Positions 29,156-39,313 of a stretch of 64,000 nt of DNA are shown piece by piece; position 1 is the first letter of the stretch, and each line of letters opens with the position of its first letter. The stretch comes from SAR116 cluster bacterium AG-313-A07 (lineage in GTDB: Bacteria > Pseudomonadota > Alphaproteobacteria > Thalassobaculales > Thalassobaculaceae): positions 43,261 through 107,260 of the forward strand of contig QBVV01000004.1 of the NCBI GenBank assembly GCA_003284265.1. Direction: 5' to 3'. Position numbers and translations under genes: made by a program. Under the pieces are notes generated by a model. The model was not told where the DNA came from and did not search any database. It worked only from the letters and a program-made list of their open reading frames with translations.

Positions 29156-29890
29156 CATATGCTGACCACCTGTGACGAAAATTTCGGTGCCGGTGATATA
29201 CTCACTATCCTCAGAGCATAGAAAATAAATAGTTGAGGCGACATCCTTTGGCTTTCCTAACCTGTGCATCGGAATACGAGGGATCAGAACCTCAGTTTGT
29301 TCCGAGAGCATAGCTGTCTCTATTTCGCCCGGAGCTACTGAGTTAACTCGAACTCCTAGATCAGCAAATTCATTCGCTAACTCTCGTGTTAGAGAAGCCA
29401 ATGCCGCTTTCGACGTACTATAAGCAGATCCTGCAAATGGATGTATAGCATGCCCAGCTACTGAGGTGATATTTACGATTGAACCTTTTCCCTTTGTAAG
29501 CGAAGATGCAAACCCGCGTGCTAAACGCAATGGAGCAAAGAAATTAAGTTCAAAAACGGTCCTCCAGGCGTCTAAGTTACCGTTTAGACATCCAAGCCGT
29601 TCCTGAATGGGTGATTTAGGAGACCAACCAGCATTATTTACAAGACCATGTAAAGGTCTTTCACCTAAAAATGCATTTGCCTCTTTTATAAACGCATCGA
29701 TACTATCGGTGTCAGCTAAGTCTGTTGTTATATGGTGAGACCAGTTTAGGTCGCGTAGGCACTCTTCTGGAGGTGCTTCACGAGAGCATGTTATGATTTC
29801 CCAGTTTTTTTCACTGAAAAAACTTACAGTGGCGTGCCCTATCCCCCGGCTTGCGCCGGTTAAGAGCAGAGTTTTCTGCGTATCTTCCAT
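29150..29890 (-). CDS. SDR family oxidoreductase
   Basis: A 246-residue classical short-chain dehydrogenase/reductase. TGASRGIGHAT is the NAD(P) motif, NNAG is present, the catalytic Ser lies in NITSVAGH, and YSTSKAAL gives Tyr-x3-Lys. The C-terminus carries the usual SVAPGEIETAM and FVTGGQHML. A 15-base palindrome (TTAGTATAATACTAA in the gene direction, 29894-29908) sits four bases before the ATG and includes a TATAAT; it may be an operator or an mRNA hairpin. Substrate not recognisable. It forms the right edge of the accessory segment before pdxH. Confidence 0.88.
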   Translation of the reverse strand: MEDTQKTLLLTGASRGIGHATVSFFSEKNWEIITCSREAPPEECLRDLNWSHHITTDLADTDSIDAFIKEANAFLGERPLHGLVNNAGWSPKSPIQERLGCLNGNLDAWRTVFELNFFAPLRLARGFASSLTKGKGSIVNITSVAGHAIHPFAGSAYSTSKAALASLTRELANEFADLGVRVNSVAPGEIETAMLSEQTEVLIPRIPMHRLGKPKDVASTIYFLCSEDSEYITGTEIFVTGGQHML

Positions 29891-29955
29891 TCTTTAGTAT
29901 TATACTAAGAAGAAAATAATCTCAAAGTTTTGTTTTCTTGAACTAACCCAGACGA

Positions 29956-30594
29956 TTAAGGGTTAAGACGCGTAATTTTCCAAATTTTTGTATTAGTAGT
30001 TTTTTCAAATATGAATCGATCGTGTAATCTAAACTCCCCGTCGTGCCAGAATTCTATCCGGGTGGGCCGTAATCTTAATCCGCCCCAGTGTGGGGGACGA
30101 GGGATAGAGGTATTCTCATATTTTTCTTCAAAAGATTGGACAGAGTTTAGTAACTGTTCTCGGCTGTCCAACGGTTCGGACTGTTGGGATGCCCAAGCTC
30201 CAACTTGGCTTATTCTTGGTCTGCTTTGAAAATATTCGTCGGCCTCGTTCTTTGCCACCGGTTCAGTGCTTCCTTCGATACGGACCTGGCGTCTGATTGT
30301 TTTCCAGTGAAAAGCAATAGCGGCTTGAGGGTTTTTTGATAATTCAGTGCCCTTACGACTCTTCAGGTTAGTATAAAAAACAAAACCATTTTGATCGTGA
30401 CTTTTTAGAAGAACAATTCGCACCGACGGCATTGAGTTTTCACCAACAGTTGCAAGAGACATAGCATTAGGGTCATTAACCTCACTTTGGCTTGCATCTT
30501 CATACCATTGGTTAAATAGTTTAAATGGATCATCAGTAGATGGAGTAAACACTAGTTTTTCCTCTGTAAAATTTTTACTTTTAGCAGTAAACAT
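29956..30594 (-). CDS. pdxH: Pyridoxamine 5'-phosphate oxidase
   Basis: FMN enzyme oxidising pyridoxine or pyridoxamine 5'-phosphate to pyridoxal 5'-phosphate. The 212-residue protein has the family pattern SMPSVRIVLLKSHDQNGFVFYTN, the FMN-binding FHWKTIRRQVRIEG, WASQQSEPLDSR and the C-terminal signature PPHWGGLRLRPTRIEFWHDG. In many alphaproteobacteria it is divergent from a 17-kDa antigen gene and a DnaJ gene, exactly as seen here. This marks the right side of the conserved block interrupted by the ABC/dehydrogenase segment. Confidence 0.96.
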   Translation of the reverse strand: MFTAKSKNFTEEKLVFTPSTDDPFKLFNQWYEDASQSEVNDPNAMSLATVGENSMPSVRIVLLKSHDQNGFVFYTNLKSRKGTELSKNPQAAIAFHWKTIRRQVRIEGSTEPVAKNEADEYFQSRPRISQVGAWASQQSEPLDSREQLLNSVQSFEEKYENTSIPRPPHWGGLRLRPTRIEFWHDGEFRLHDRFIFEKTTNTKIWKITRLNP

Positions 30595-30765
30595 AAAATT
30601 ATTACCGATATATACCTATATCTGCTAGAGGGTTTTTCTAGATCGTTAAGAAAAAATCGGGAAAAGGGTCATTTAGTGATTCTGTATTTAGGCGGCGGTG
30701 TGGTATATATGACCGATTATAAAAAAGAATTTTCGATTTAATCGAATAAAATGGAGGCTTTTAGA

Positions 30766-31242
30766 ATGCTAAAACGCGCTGGAGTTGTTTCAATAATGAC
30801 CCTGAGTCTACTGGGCTGCCAAACCACAACAGGTAACGGTGTTAAGCAAGGTATGGGGACGATACTCGGAGGTGTTGCTGGGGCAGTAGCAGGGGCTCAA
30901 GTTGGCAAGGGATCAGGTCGTGTCGCTGCCGGGGCGGCTGGAGCACTTCTGGGGGCATTTTTAGGAAATCAAATTGGATTATCATTAGATAGAGCTGACC
31001 AATTAGCGATGCAAAAAACGACCAATCTAGCATTGGAAAAAAGCAAATCAGGGACAGCTGTTGCTTGGCGTAACCCCGATAGTGGAAATCGAGGAACTGT
31101 GACACCAAGACCCGTTTATAAATCTAATAGCGGTCAGTATTGCAGGGAATTCCAGCAAACAGTTACAATAGGGGGTAAAACAGCTGAGGCATTCGGTAGA
31201 GCTTGTCGACAACCCGATGGGAACTGGAAGATTGTTCGTTAA
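30766..31242 (+). CDS. Glycine-zipper lipoprotein, 17-kDa surface antigen-like
   Basis: A 158-residue outer-membrane lipoprotein candidate. The signal peptide ends in the lipobox LLGC, with Cys18 as the lipidated residue. A glycine-zipper region follows at 30-75 (GGVAGAVAGAQVGKGSG, AGAAGALLGAFLGNQIG), then a C-terminal domain ending CREFQQTVTIGGKT and GRACRQPDGNWKI. This is the rickettsial 17-kDa antigen/RT0821 type. The ATG at 30766 has GGAGG eight bases upstream, which decides it over the ATG at 30751, five codons earlier. Confidence 0.88.
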   Translation: MLKRAGVVSIMTLSLLGCQTTTGNGVKQGMGTILGGVAGAVAGAQVGKGSGRVAAGAAGALLGAFLGNQIGLSLDRADQLAMQKTTNLALEKSKSGTAVAWRNPDSGNRGTVTPRPVYKSNSGQYCREFQQTVTIGGKTAEAFGRACRQPDGNWKIVR

Positions 31243-31305
31243 TTGTAATATGCCAGGGATGCATGCGGTTTTTTTGTATTATGTTTAAAAGGCCTCAGGA
31301 ACAAG

Positions 31306-32256
31306 ATGGATGACCCGTATAAAACACTTGGTGTTAAAAAAAATGCGACTGACGCTGAGATAAAATCTGCCTATCGCAAGTTAGCTAAGCAACACCACCC
31401 CGATTTAAATTCGGGTAACGCAGAACGTTTTAAAAATATTAGCGGTGCGTATGATGTGCTTTCTGATAGAGAAAAACGGGAAAAATACGACCGAGGTGAA
31501 TTTGATATCGGTCAAAGGGGTCAGAGACCAGGTGCTGGGTTCTGGAAAAACTGGTCCGATGGTTCTAGGGGAAATGGCCCGGGTAATCCAGGCCATTCTT
31601 TTAATTTTGATCAATTCGGTGGTTCAGGAGCTGATATTTTTTCAGAAATATTTAGAGGTAATTCGCATTTCGACCCGAGTGTATCGCGAAAAGCTAACAG
31701 TAACAAAAAGCGAGAGGTATCGCGAGATGCAAAATATAGACTGAAAGTTCCATTCGTGGAAGCGGCGGTTGGGATCAAAAAAAAAGTAACTTTATCTGAT
31801 GATAAAACTGTCAATATGACTATTCCTGCGGGGGCAGAGACCGGGACTAAGCTGAGATTGAAAGGACAAGGAAAGTCCATAAATGGAGAGGTCTCCAAAG
31901 GAGACGCTATCATTGATATCACTGTAGAGGACCATGATTACTTTAACCGTAGAGGCAACGATATTTATGTGGAAATTCCGGTTACTATTCAAGAAGCTAT
32001 TTTAGGGACTTCTATTTTAGTACCTACCATACACGGAAAGGTTACCCTCAAAGTTCCTGCAAAATCCAATAATGGAACGAACCTTCGGTTAAAGGGAAAG
32101 GGGCTCAGTCCAAAGGGAGAGACAACGTTTGGAGACCAATATGTATCACTAAAAGTAATGCTTCCGGAAAAAATTGACAAAGAACTCACGGAATTCATAG
32201 AAAGTTGGGCAAAAAATAATGACTATAACCCTAGGAAAAAGCTTAAAATAGACTAA
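31306..32256 (+). CDS. DnaJ-like co-chaperone without zinc finger (CbpA type)
   Basis: A 316-residue J-domain protein. The J-domain at 1-65 holds the HPD motif (QHHPDLN). A glycine-rich linker (70-120) and two beta-rich client-binding domains follow ([21 protein letters not shown], then [11 protein letters not shown] and the dimerisation end). There are no CxxCxGxG repeats, so it is a type B co-chaperone like CbpA, stimulating DnaK ATPase. It follows the surface antigen by 63 bases. A dedicated dnaJ next to dnaK would be elsewhere. Confidence 0.92.
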   Translation: MDDPYKTLGVKKNATDAEIKSAYRKLAKQHHPDLNSGNAERFKNISGAYDVLSDREKREKYDRGEFDIGQRGQRPGAGFWKNWSDGSRGNGPGNPGHSFNFDQFGGSGADIFSEIFRGNSHFDPSVSRKANSNKKREVSRDAKYRLKVPFVEAAVGIKKKVTLSDDKTVNMTIPAGAETGTKLRLKGQGKSINGEVSKGDAIIDITVEDHDYFNRRGNDIYVEIPVTIQEAILGTSILVPTIHGKVTLKVPAKSNNGTNLRLKGKGLSPKGETTFGDQYVSLKVMLPEKIDKELTEFIESWAKNNDYNPRKKLKID

Positions 32257-32302
32257 AGTTAGGATATTTTATTAACTTCGTTTAATCGTATTCGGGCCCA
32301 AT

Positions 32303-32902
32303 ATGTTCTTTCCTCGGTTAACAAAACAACAACCTCGAAAAAGGCCCGTACGACGACGGGAGCGTTTCCCAACAGAGATAAGAAAACCTGGTGTTCGCCG
32401 AATCCAGATAGAAATGGAAGATGATACAATCGATTCTTTCAACGGCTCGAGGCCTGGCTTGGGGCGAATTCTGAATAGATTAGGGCCTAGTGGTAAATAT
32501 TTCTTAGTATCAATCATTATTGCAATGATGATTACGATAACAACTATTTACTATGACCAGAAAAAAGTTAGCTTGGTGGTAGGGGAAGCACATTATACTG
32601 CGGGGCAGATAATCCTTGGGCAATCGCTTTATTCAGCTAATTGCGCATTTTGCCATGGAGATAATCTTGAGGGGAAATTGGGCTGGGATAAAACATATAG
32701 AAAAGGAAGACGTCCACCCACGCCTTTAAAAGAGGGTGGAAGAATAGCTCAAATGACAGATCGAGATGTATTCGATATCATAAAATATGGGGGACAACCA
32801 TTTTCACCCGATGACTATAAAAACAATATGCCCGGATTTGAAATGCAGCTTGATGATAAAAGTATATGGGCAATCCTAGCTTACATCAAAAGTAGACGAT
32901 AA
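32303..32902 (+). CDS. Membrane-anchored class I c-type cytochrome
   Basis: A 199-residue protein. The first 60 residues are cytoplasmic and very arginine-rich, then one membrane helix (YFLVSIIIAMMITITTIYY), then a periplasmic heme domain. CAFCHG at about 113-118 is the heme-binding CxxCH, and NNMPGF supplies the likely axial methionine. The start at ATG 32303 lacks a clear ribosome site; an ATG at 32414 would remove the basic tail but keep the helix. No oxidase or dehydrogenase gene adjoins, so its electron partner is unknown. Confidence 0.85.
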   Translation: MFFPRLTKQQPRKRPVRRRERFPTEIRKPGVRRIQIEMEDDTIDSFNGSRPGLGRILNRLGPSGKYFLVSIIIAMMITITTIYYDQKKVSLVVGEAHYTAGQIILGQSLYSANCAFCHGDNLEGKLGWDKTYRKGRRPPTPLKEGGRIAQMTDRDVFDIIKYGGQPFSPDDYKNNMPGFEMQLDDKSIWAILAYIKSRR

Positions 32903-32937
32903 AGAGCAAATAATAAACCAATAAGAGAGGTGTAATT

Positions 32938-33324
32938 ATGGCTGAGGGCTTTAAAGACGCAAATATACAAGAAATATCAAATCTCTTGGGAGATTATTTT
33001 GATGGGTTATACGAAGGAGATATTCAAAAATTCTCTAATGTTTTCCACCCTGAATCGCATTTATACTTCTCCGATGGAGAGTTGGTGACGGATTGGCCTC
33101 GATCAGAGTATTTTGAAATGATATCAAATCGCCCATCACCTTCCTCGCAAGGTCTCATACGACATGATAAAATCATATCGATCAATATGTCTGGGGCAGC
33201 AACAGCTTTTGCAATAGTGCAATGCGCAATTCCACCGAGATATTTCACCGATTATCTGACTCTATTGAAGACTAATGAAGGATGGCAAATTATATCAAAA
33301 ACATTTCATACTGATACCCACTAG
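32938..33324 (+). CDS. NTF2-like / lumazine-binding-like protein
   Basis: A 128-residue single-domain protein of the nuclear transport factor 2 superfamily, SnoaL/lumazine-binding-like branch. Helix ISNLLGDYFDGLYEGD, the conserved VFHPESHLYF, and the closing strand FTDYLTLLKTNEGWQIISKTFH are typical. AGAGAGG lies just upstream of the ATG. Many such proteins are orphan small-molecule binders; no substrate is suggested by the cytochrome or argG neighbours. Confidence 0.78.
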   Translation: MAEGFKDANIQEISNLLGDYFDGLYEGDIQKFSNVFHPESHLYFSDGELVTDWPRSEYFEMISNRPSPSSQGLIRHDKIISINMSGAATAFAIVQCAIPPRYFTDYLTLLKTNEGWQIISKTFHTDTH

Positions 33325-33345
33325 CAGGCATGGAAGTTTGAATTG

Positions 33346-34557
33346 TCACCCTAACATCATCTTATTTAAGCGCAAGCGGAGTGCGTTTAGCCTTATGAAG
33401 CCATGGGCATCGGCGTGGTCGTAGTCCGCGGCACCTTCTTCGAAAGTAACATAGTCTTCGGAGTAGAGACTTTTGTCCGCTTTACGACCAACTACAATGG
33501 TGTTTCCTTTGTAGAGCTTTAGGCGGACCACACCGGTTACGTGTTGCTGACTGTGATCTATTGCAGTTTGTAGCATTTCTCGTTCAGGAGAATACCAAAA
33601 ACCATTGTAAATTAATTCAGCATATCTTGGCATTAATTCGTCTTTGAGATGGGCCATTCCTCGATCAAGTGTTAGGCTCTCCATGGCACGATGTGCTGTA
33701 TGAAGTATTGTTCCCCCTGGGGTTTCATACAAACCCCTGTTTTTCATACCAACAAAACGATTTTCTACAAGATCTAAACGTCCTATTCCGTTGTCATGGC
33801 CAAATTTATTCAAGGCTGTTAGAAGTTTCGCTGGGCTTAAGTCTTGTCCGTCAATACTAATTGGGTCTCCATGTTTGAAACCGATTTCTATATATGTTGG
33901 CTTATCAGGAGCGTCTTCAGGTGATATTGTTCGCGAGTAAATAAACTCTTCGCCTTCAATCCACGGATCCTCAATTATTTTTCCTTCACTAGAGGCGTGT
34001 AAAAGGTTTGCATCAACAGAAAATGGTGCTTCACCTCTCTTGTCTTTGGCGATGGGTATTTGGCGAGACTCAGCATAATTTATAAGATCAGTTCGTGAAC
34101 TGAATTCCCATTCTCTCCATGGGGCAATAATTTTTATGTGAGGATTTAAGGCATAATAACTCAATTCAAATCGTACTTGATCATTGCCTTTTCCTGTTGC
34201 CCCATGCGCTACGGCATCTGCCCCCGTTATATTAGCAATCTCTATTTGACGTTTTGCTATTAGCGGTCGTGCTATCGATGTTCCTAAAAGGTATGTGCCT
34301 TCGTATACAGTATTAGCACGGAACATAGGGAAGACGAAATCGCGAACAAATTCTTCTCTTAAGTCCTCCACAAAAATTTCGTTTATCCCCAACATTTTAG
34401 CTTTTTCGCGGGCGGGTTCTAAATCTTCGCCTTGTCCCAGGTCAGCAGTAAACGTTACGACTTCACACTTGTATGTATCTTGTAGCCATTTTAGGATTAT
34501 AGATGTGTCAAGCCCGCCTGAATATGCAAGTACGACCTTATTAACTTGATCGACCAT
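33346..34557 (-). CDS. argG: Argininosuccinate synthase
   Basis: ATP-dependent ligation of citrulline and aspartate in arginine biosynthesis. The 403-residue protein begins with the PP-loop [15 protein letters not shown] and carries [13 protein letters not shown] and [17 protein letters not shown] family signatures. The ATG at 34557 has GGAGG five bases upstream, a strong site. It is convergent with the NTF2-like gene, and argH is not adjacent. Confidence 0.97.
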   Translation of the reverse strand: MVDQVNKVVLAYSGGLDTSIILKWLQDTYKCEVVTFTADLGQGEDLEPAREKAKMLGINEIFVEDLREEFVRDFVFPMFRANTVYEGTYLLGTSIARPLIAKRQIEIANITGADAVAHGATGKGNDQVRFELSYYALNPHIKIIAPWREWEFSSRTDLINYAESRQIPIAKDKRGEAPFSVDANLLHASSEGKIIEDPWIEGEEFIYSRTISPEDAPDKPTYIEIGFKHGDPISIDGQDLSPAKLLTALNKFGHDNGIGRLDLVENRFVGMKNRGLYETPGGTILHTAHRAMESLTLDRGMAHLKDELMPRYAELIYNGFWYSPEREMLQTAIDHSQQHVTGVVRLKLYKGNTIVVGRKADKSLYSEDYVTFEEGAADYDHADAHGFIRLNALRLRLNKMMLG

Positions 34558-34727
34558 ATTACCTCCATAATTCTACTGTTTCATTGCCAATACCCAGCGG
34601 ACGCGGAGTATAGGGATACTTGACGCTGTAGCAAGAAAAACCATTTATAAAAGTTCAAAAAAGTTTCTTTTTTAGTTTAACAGGTCAGCGTGAAAAAAGA
34701 CTAACCAGAAGGTTTGACGAAAATACG

Positions 34728-37256
34728 TCACGATCTTAATACAGATGAAGCTTTCATTCCAAGAGATCTCCAAGTACGAAATAAGCCGAGGCTTATCGTT
34801 AGCACAAGACTAATAGTTGTCGTAAAAAAGATGGCAGTTAAACTTAAAGAGAAATCAGTTTTCATTATTTTTGAAACGATTAACCAACTGACAGAAGATG
34901 CGAGGATGATCGATACCACCGCGGATAAAAGACCCAGAATACTGTACTCCATGACATAAGTTAACAGTATTCGTTTTCGGGTGCCTCCCAAAACTTTATA
35001 GATAGTTGCATCATGAATTCGTTTTTGTTGCTGTGAACTAAATGCCCCTATAAGGACTAATATCCCAGCTAAAAGGGTAACAGAGGCTGTTAGTTTTATG
35101 GCTATGCTGATAGCTGTTAAAATCTTATTAGCGTTTTCTAATGCGTGTTTCACACTGATTGCGGACACATTAGGGAATAGATCAGTCACCGTTTTTTGTA
35201 GGTCTTCTTCTGCTTCTAGGTTTGACGCATAAACAGCAGAAATTATACTATGTGGCGCTGATTCAAGGGTTCCTGGAGAAAATATGAAAACAAAATTCAT
35301 TTCTAAATTAGTCCAATCTATATAACGAAGACTGGCAATAGTAGCTGTGATTTCTTTTCCAAGTATGTTGAGAGTAATCGTGTCTCCCACACCAACCCTA
35401 ATTCCCCTTGCGACATTCGCGTCTAGCGATATCAACGGTGGCCCTCTATAGTCTGTCGGCCACCAAATGCCGTCGGTCAATTTTGTCTTAGGTGGTTTTT
35501 GCTTCATATAGGTCAGGCCTCTATCTCCGTTTATCGCCCAAGCAATATCTGGATCTGGCTTGATTTGCTCAACTGAAGTATCATTGATACGAACTACTCT
35601 CCCGCGCACCATTGGCGTTTTGTCCATCTTTATTACGCCAAGTATGTTTTTAACCACGGTAGTAAATTCGAGTTCTTGATGTGGTTGAATGTCAATAAAG
35701 AAGTATGAGGGCGCTATTTTGGGAATTTGCTCCTCCAATTGGCGTCTCATATTATTTTCAACCAAAACAATTGTAAGCAGGAGAGTAAGCCCAAGCCCAA
35801 GAGATAATATAATATCTGAAGCGGGGCTGCCTGGCCTATGAATATTGGCAACTGCAAGTCGAGCACTAAGATGTTTTATGGATATGCGCTTTTTTAAAAA
35901 ACCAATGAGGCCTTTGGAAAAAAAATTAAAAATTATAAAGATAAAGGTTGCTCCCCCCACAAATGAAATTGCTAACCGCCGATCCTCGGTAGTTAAAACA
36001 GCCAGACTGGCAAGCAACACAATTAAGGAGCAAACTGAAATATAAAACATAAAGTTTGGCCGGCGTTGGGGGATTGATACTATTGCCCTGAACAGTTGAG
36101 CTGGCGTTATAGCTGTAGCTTGACGAAGCGGTCCAATACTAAATAACAAAGTCATTAGATAACCGAACAGAATAGAAGTTAATATTGGTTGCCAATAAAG
36201 TTGTTTTGGAAGGTCTATTGGAATGAAATTGGAAATGAGTTTCGAAGCCCAAAATGGAGTAGAAGCACCAAGTGTGATACCTAATATGATTCCAATAGAG
36301 GCTAGTAACATCGCTTGTATTAAATAAACTTGAAATATCAAGTGACTGGATGCACCAAGAGACTTGAGAATGGCTATTGTTGCTGTTCGCTTTTCGAGGA
36401 AATTTCGAACTGCATTCGAAATGCCCAATCCTCCTACTAGAAGTGCAGTAAGTCCAATTAATGTTAAAAATTGGGTGACTTGCTTATTGAAGCGATCAAA
36501 TCCAGGGACAGCGTTTTTTACAGTTCGGATCCGCCATCCAGCAGATGGAAATGATCGATTTAAACCGTTAATAACCTCATTAAGTTCCTCGTCCTTTCCT
36601 AACTTTACTCTATAATTAAACTTGGCGAGACTTCCTTTCACCAATAGACCCGTTTTTTCTAAAGTTGATGAGTGGATCATTACCCTTGGTCCAAAAGAAG
36701 TAAATCTAACTACGCGATCAGGCTCATCAATTATCTCTGCCCTTATTGTGAAGGAGTTATTTCCAATTTTTATTGTATCACCAAGACTTAAGTTTAGCCG
36801 TTGTCTCAAAGTAGGATCAATTACCGTGCCCATCTGACCATCTTTGATACTTAATGCTTGTTGAAGCGATATATCTGGCGATAGTTTTATCTCCCCATAA
36901 AGAGGATAAGCGTTATCAATAGCTTTTAATTCAATTAACGTTCGGCGATCAGATTTATCTGTTGTAGCCATTGCCCGCATATTATGTATCGCTGATACAA
37001 GCCCAATTTTTTTGATATATTCATTTGCGTCAGGAGAAATGGGTCTGTGTGTTAACTGTATCGAAAAATCACCGCCAAGAAGACGTTGTGAATCTTTTGT
37101 AATGCCTGCATTCATAGCTTTCGATATGGAGCCGACCCCGGAAATAGCTGCGACACCTAAAATTAGACATGTAATAAAGATGCGAAAACTAGAGATGCCA
37201 CCTCTGAGGTCGCGGAATGCAAGTTTAATTGGTATATTGAATATTCTAAAAAACAC
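34728..37256 (-). CDS. ABC transporter permease, FtsX-domain (YbbP-like)
   Basis: An 842-residue inner-membrane protein with the YbbP/MacB-type arrangement. It has one N-terminal helix (FITCLILGVAAISGVGSI), a large periplasmic domain, three helices with the FtsX motif (LTALLVGGLGISNAVRNF), two central helices, a second periplasmic domain and three C-terminal helices. The start chosen is GTG 37256, eight bases after AGG and just after the partner ATPase stop; an ATG at 37304 would overlap that gene by 38 bases. It pairs with the ATPase and a divergent TesA-type esterase, a conserved trio. The role is probably extraction of a lipophilic ligand rather than import. Confidence 0.88.
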   Translation of the reverse strand: MFFRIFNIPIKLAFRDLRGGISSFRIFITCLILGVAAISGVGSISKAMNAGITKDSQRLLGGDFSIQLTHRPISPDANEYIKKIGLVSAIHNMRAMATTDKSDRRTLIELKAIDNAYPLYGEIKLSPDISLQQALSIKDGQMGTVIDPTLRQRLNLSLGDTIKIGNNSFTIRAEIIDEPDRVVRFTSFGPRVMIHSSTLEKTGLLVKGSLAKFNYRVKLGKDEELNEVINGLNRSFPSAGWRIRTVKNAVPGFDRFNKQVTQFLTLIGLTALLVGGLGISNAVRNFLEKRTATIAILKSLGASSHLIFQVYLIQAMLLASIGIILGITLGASTPFWASKLISNFIPIDLPKQLYWQPILTSILFGYLMTLLFSIGPLRQATAITPAQLFRAIVSIPQRRPNFMFYISVCSLIVLLASLAVLTTEDRRLAISFVGGATFIFIIFNFFSKGLIGFLKKRISIKHLSARLAVANIHRPGSPASDIILSLGLGLTLLLTIVLVENNMRRQLEEQIPKIAPSYFFIDIQPHQELEFTTVVKNILGVIKMDKTPMVRGRVVRINDTSVEQIKPDPDIAWAINGDRGLTYMKQKPPKTKLTDGIWWPTDYRGPPLISLDANVARGIRVGVGDTITLNILGKEITATIASLRYIDWTNLEMNFVFIFSPGTLESAPHSIISAVYASNLEAEEDLQKTVTDLFPNVSAISVKHALENANKILTAISIAIKLTASVTLLAGILVLIGAFSSQQQKRIHDATIYKVLGGTRKRILLTYVMEYSILGLLSAVVSIILASSVSWLIVSKIMKTDFSLSLTAIFFTTTISLVLTISLGLFRTWRSLGMKASSVLRS

Positions 37257-37266
37257 AACTGACGCC

Positions 37267-37992
37267 TTATACTGAGTGATTGTTATCGCTTTGGATCTGC
37301 CCATCAGCTATGTCGATTATGCGATCGCATTTTTGTGCCAGTAATTTGTCGTGAGTCACTAATATTAAAGTTGTTTTGTGAGAGGATTGTAGGCCAAAAA
37401 GTAAATCTATTATTTTATTTCCTGTTTCCTGATCAAGGTTTCCAGTTGGCTCATCCGCTAAGAGAACTGTTGGGTTAGTTATAAATGCGCGCGCTATAGC
37501 CACCCTTTGCTGTTCGCCTCCAGATAGTTGATCTGGGTAATGGTTCATTCTTTCTGACAGGCCCACAAGATCTAACGCGTGCTTGGCTTTATCTTCGGCA
37601 TCAGGTTCGTTGGATAATTCAACTGGAATACTAACGTTCTCAAGAGCCGTCATAGTAGGAATTAATCGAAATGCTTGGAAGACAATACCGATATTGTCCC
37701 GCCGAAATTCGGCTAAAGCATTTTCATTCATGCGAGACAAATTCTCTTTATCTATTGTAATGGATCCTGATGTAGCAGCTTCTAATCCTCCAATGATCAT
37801 CATTAATGTTGATTTGCCTGCACCCGATGGTCCGGTTATAGCGACAGTGGTATCAGAACAGATACCAAGGGAGATACCCTTTAGTATTTCAACTTTCCCA
37901 GCTTTACTGCCAAGTTCGAGCTTGACGTCCTTCAACTGTATTAAAGTGTTATTACAGTTGTTCATTCCTGCAGATAATTTATTGTGATTCAT
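37267..37992 (-). CDS. ABC transporter ATP-binding protein, YbbA-like
   Basis: A 241-residue ATPase of the LolD/YbbA/MacB group. It has Walker [11 protein letters not shown]-loop [16 protein letters not shown], signature [15 protein letters not shown] and Walker [13 protein letters not shown], with the H-loop VTHD near the end. It precedes the FtsX-type permease in the same operon and is divergent from a GDSL esterase gene across about 100 bases, the same gene set as E. coli tesA-ybbA-ybbP. Confidence 0.92.
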   Translation of the reverse strand: MNHNKLSAGMNNCNNTLIQLKDVKLELGSKAGKVEILKGISLGICSDTTVAITGPSGAGKSTLMMIIGGLEAATSGSITIDKENLSRMNENALAEFRRDNIGIVFQAFRLIPTMTALENVSIPVELSNEPDAEDKAKHALDLVGLSERMNHYPDQLSGGEQQRVAIARAFITNPTVLLADEPTGNLDQETGNKIIDLLFGLQSSHKTTLILVTHDKLLAQKCDRIIDIADGQIQSDNNHSV

Positions 37993-38090
37993 TCTTAACC
38001 TTGTATTCCAACTCTATTTTTCATTACAATATTCAAAAATGGGAATATACCAAAAGATGTATTTTTTATATTGTCTGTCAATGATGCTAA

Positions 38091-38735
38091 ATGTTTAGAA
38101 AGAACTGCCATAAGTTCCTAATTTTTTGTGTTTTCATATTAGGAAGTTCTCTTATAGCTGTTACAGGCCATGCGCGCGAGTTTAAGTTGTTGGCTTTTGG
38201 CGATAGTTTGATAGCTGGCTATGGATTACCTAAAAAGGATGGATTTTCTGACCAGTTAGAAGCGACTTTAAATCACGCAGGAATTCGATTAAAAGTCATA
38301 AATGCTGGAGTTTCTGGTGATACGTCGGCGGGTGGTTTATCAAGAATTGACTGGGCTCTTGGAGCAAATCCCGACGCGATTTTATTGGAATTGGGAGCAA
38401 ATGATAGCCTTAGAGGAATTGATCCTGCAATCACCAAAATGAATTTGCAAAAAATTCTAACCAAACTTCAGAAAATAGGAGCGCCTATATTATTTGCAGG
38501 TATGATTGCTCCCCCTAATATGGGTAAGGAATACGGATTAGAATTTGAGAAAGTTTATTTGGAATTGGCCGAAGCCAACGAAGTTATTTTTTATCGTTTT
38601 TTTCTCGAGGGAGTAGCAGGCGTTCCAGAGCTTAATCAGGAAGACGGCATTCATCCTAATAAAGAGGGCGTATTGAAAATAGTTAAAAAAATTGCTCCGT
38701 TTGTTATAGAATTGTTAAAGCGCGTAAAGCCTTAG
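38091..38735 (+). CDS. tesA: Periplasmic GDSL esterase, TesA-like (lysophospholipase/arylesterase)
   Basis: A 214-residue SGNH hydrolase. The signal peptide ends GHA at residue 28. The four blocks are intact: FGDSLIAGYGLP (Ser nucleophile), GVSGDTSAGG (Gly), LELGANDSLRG (Asn) and DGIHPNKEG (Asp and His). TesA-type enzymes hydrolyse thioesters, lysophospholipids and aryl esters in the periplasm. It is divergent from the ybbA-ybbP-like operon, as in enterobacteria. The start has no clear ribosome site, but the signal peptide supports it. Confidence 0.92.
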   Translation: MFRKNCHKFLIFCVFILGSSLIAVTGHAREFKLLAFGDSLIAGYGLPKKDGFSDQLEATLNHAGIRLKVINAGVSGDTSAGGLSRIDWALGANPDAILLELGANDSLRGIDPAITKMNLQKILTKLQKIGAPILFAGMIAPPNMGKEYGLEFEKVYLELAEANEVIFYRFFLEGVAGVPELNQEDGIHPNKEGVLKIVKKIAPFVIELLKRVKP

Positions 38736-38757
38736 CGTTTTGTTCCAGGAAATAAAA

Positions 38758-39300
38758 ATGAAGCGTATTTTTATAGGGTTGCAGTTTCCTAGTTCTGTTT
38801 GCGATGAGCTAAAAAATTTAAAAGGTGGTGTGATTGGCGCAAACTGGGTTTCCTATGAAAATTATCACTTAACACTTCGATTTCTGGGGGAGTGTGATAA
38901 TGATTTACTAGATGATATTTACTTAGCCCTTTCACAAATCCGAACGTGCAGTTTCACTCTTCAACTCCAAGGCGTAAACCATTTTAAGAAAAAAGGTATT
39001 ATTAAATCGCTATGGGTTGGGACGGTAAAAAACTCCGACCTTTTAGCACTCAAAACTGAGATTGATTTGATACTAAAAAAGATAAACCTCAAGAACGAAA
39101 GGCGAGCGTTCTATCCACATGTCACTTTGGCCAAATTGAATCGTTCTAGATTGAGTGAGGTTACTTTTTTCGAGCAGATGAACAATCTTTATTGTAGCAA
39201 AAAAATCTCCATCAACCATGTAACCGTTTTCGAAAGTCATTCATTGAAGGGCGGTTCTATCTATCAACCTTTACTTAGAATACCTTTAAGGGCTTCTTAA
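38758..39300 (+). CDS. thpR: RNA 2',3'-cyclic phosphodiesterase
   Basis: A 180-residue two-histidine (2H) phosphoesterase, LigT/ThpR family, opening 2',3'-cyclic phosphates on RNA to 2'-phosphates. The two catalytic motifs are YHLTLRFLGE and HVTLAKL. The ATG at 38758 has AGGAA seven bases upstream and gives the family start MKRIFIGLQFP; an earlier in-frame start at 38740 adds six residues. It lies just after tesA and is convergent with the deacetylase-like gene. Confidence 0.9.
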   Translation: MKRIFIGLQFPSSVCDELKNLKGGVIGANWVSYENYHLTLRFLGECDNDLLDDIYLALSQIRTCSFTLQLQGVNHFKKKGIIKSLWVGTVKNSDLLALKTEIDLILKKINLKNERRAFYPHVTLAKLNRSRLSEVTFFEQMNNLYCSKKISINHVTVFESHSLKGGSIYQPLLRIPLRAS

Positions 39301-39313
39301 TAAAATCGTTCAG

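Noticed and set aside
34657..34673. AAAAAAG-TTT-CTTTTTT inverted repeat as a terminator between argG and the FtsX-type permease
   Set aside because: Almost pure A-T pairing in an A/T-rich stretch; likely chance composition.
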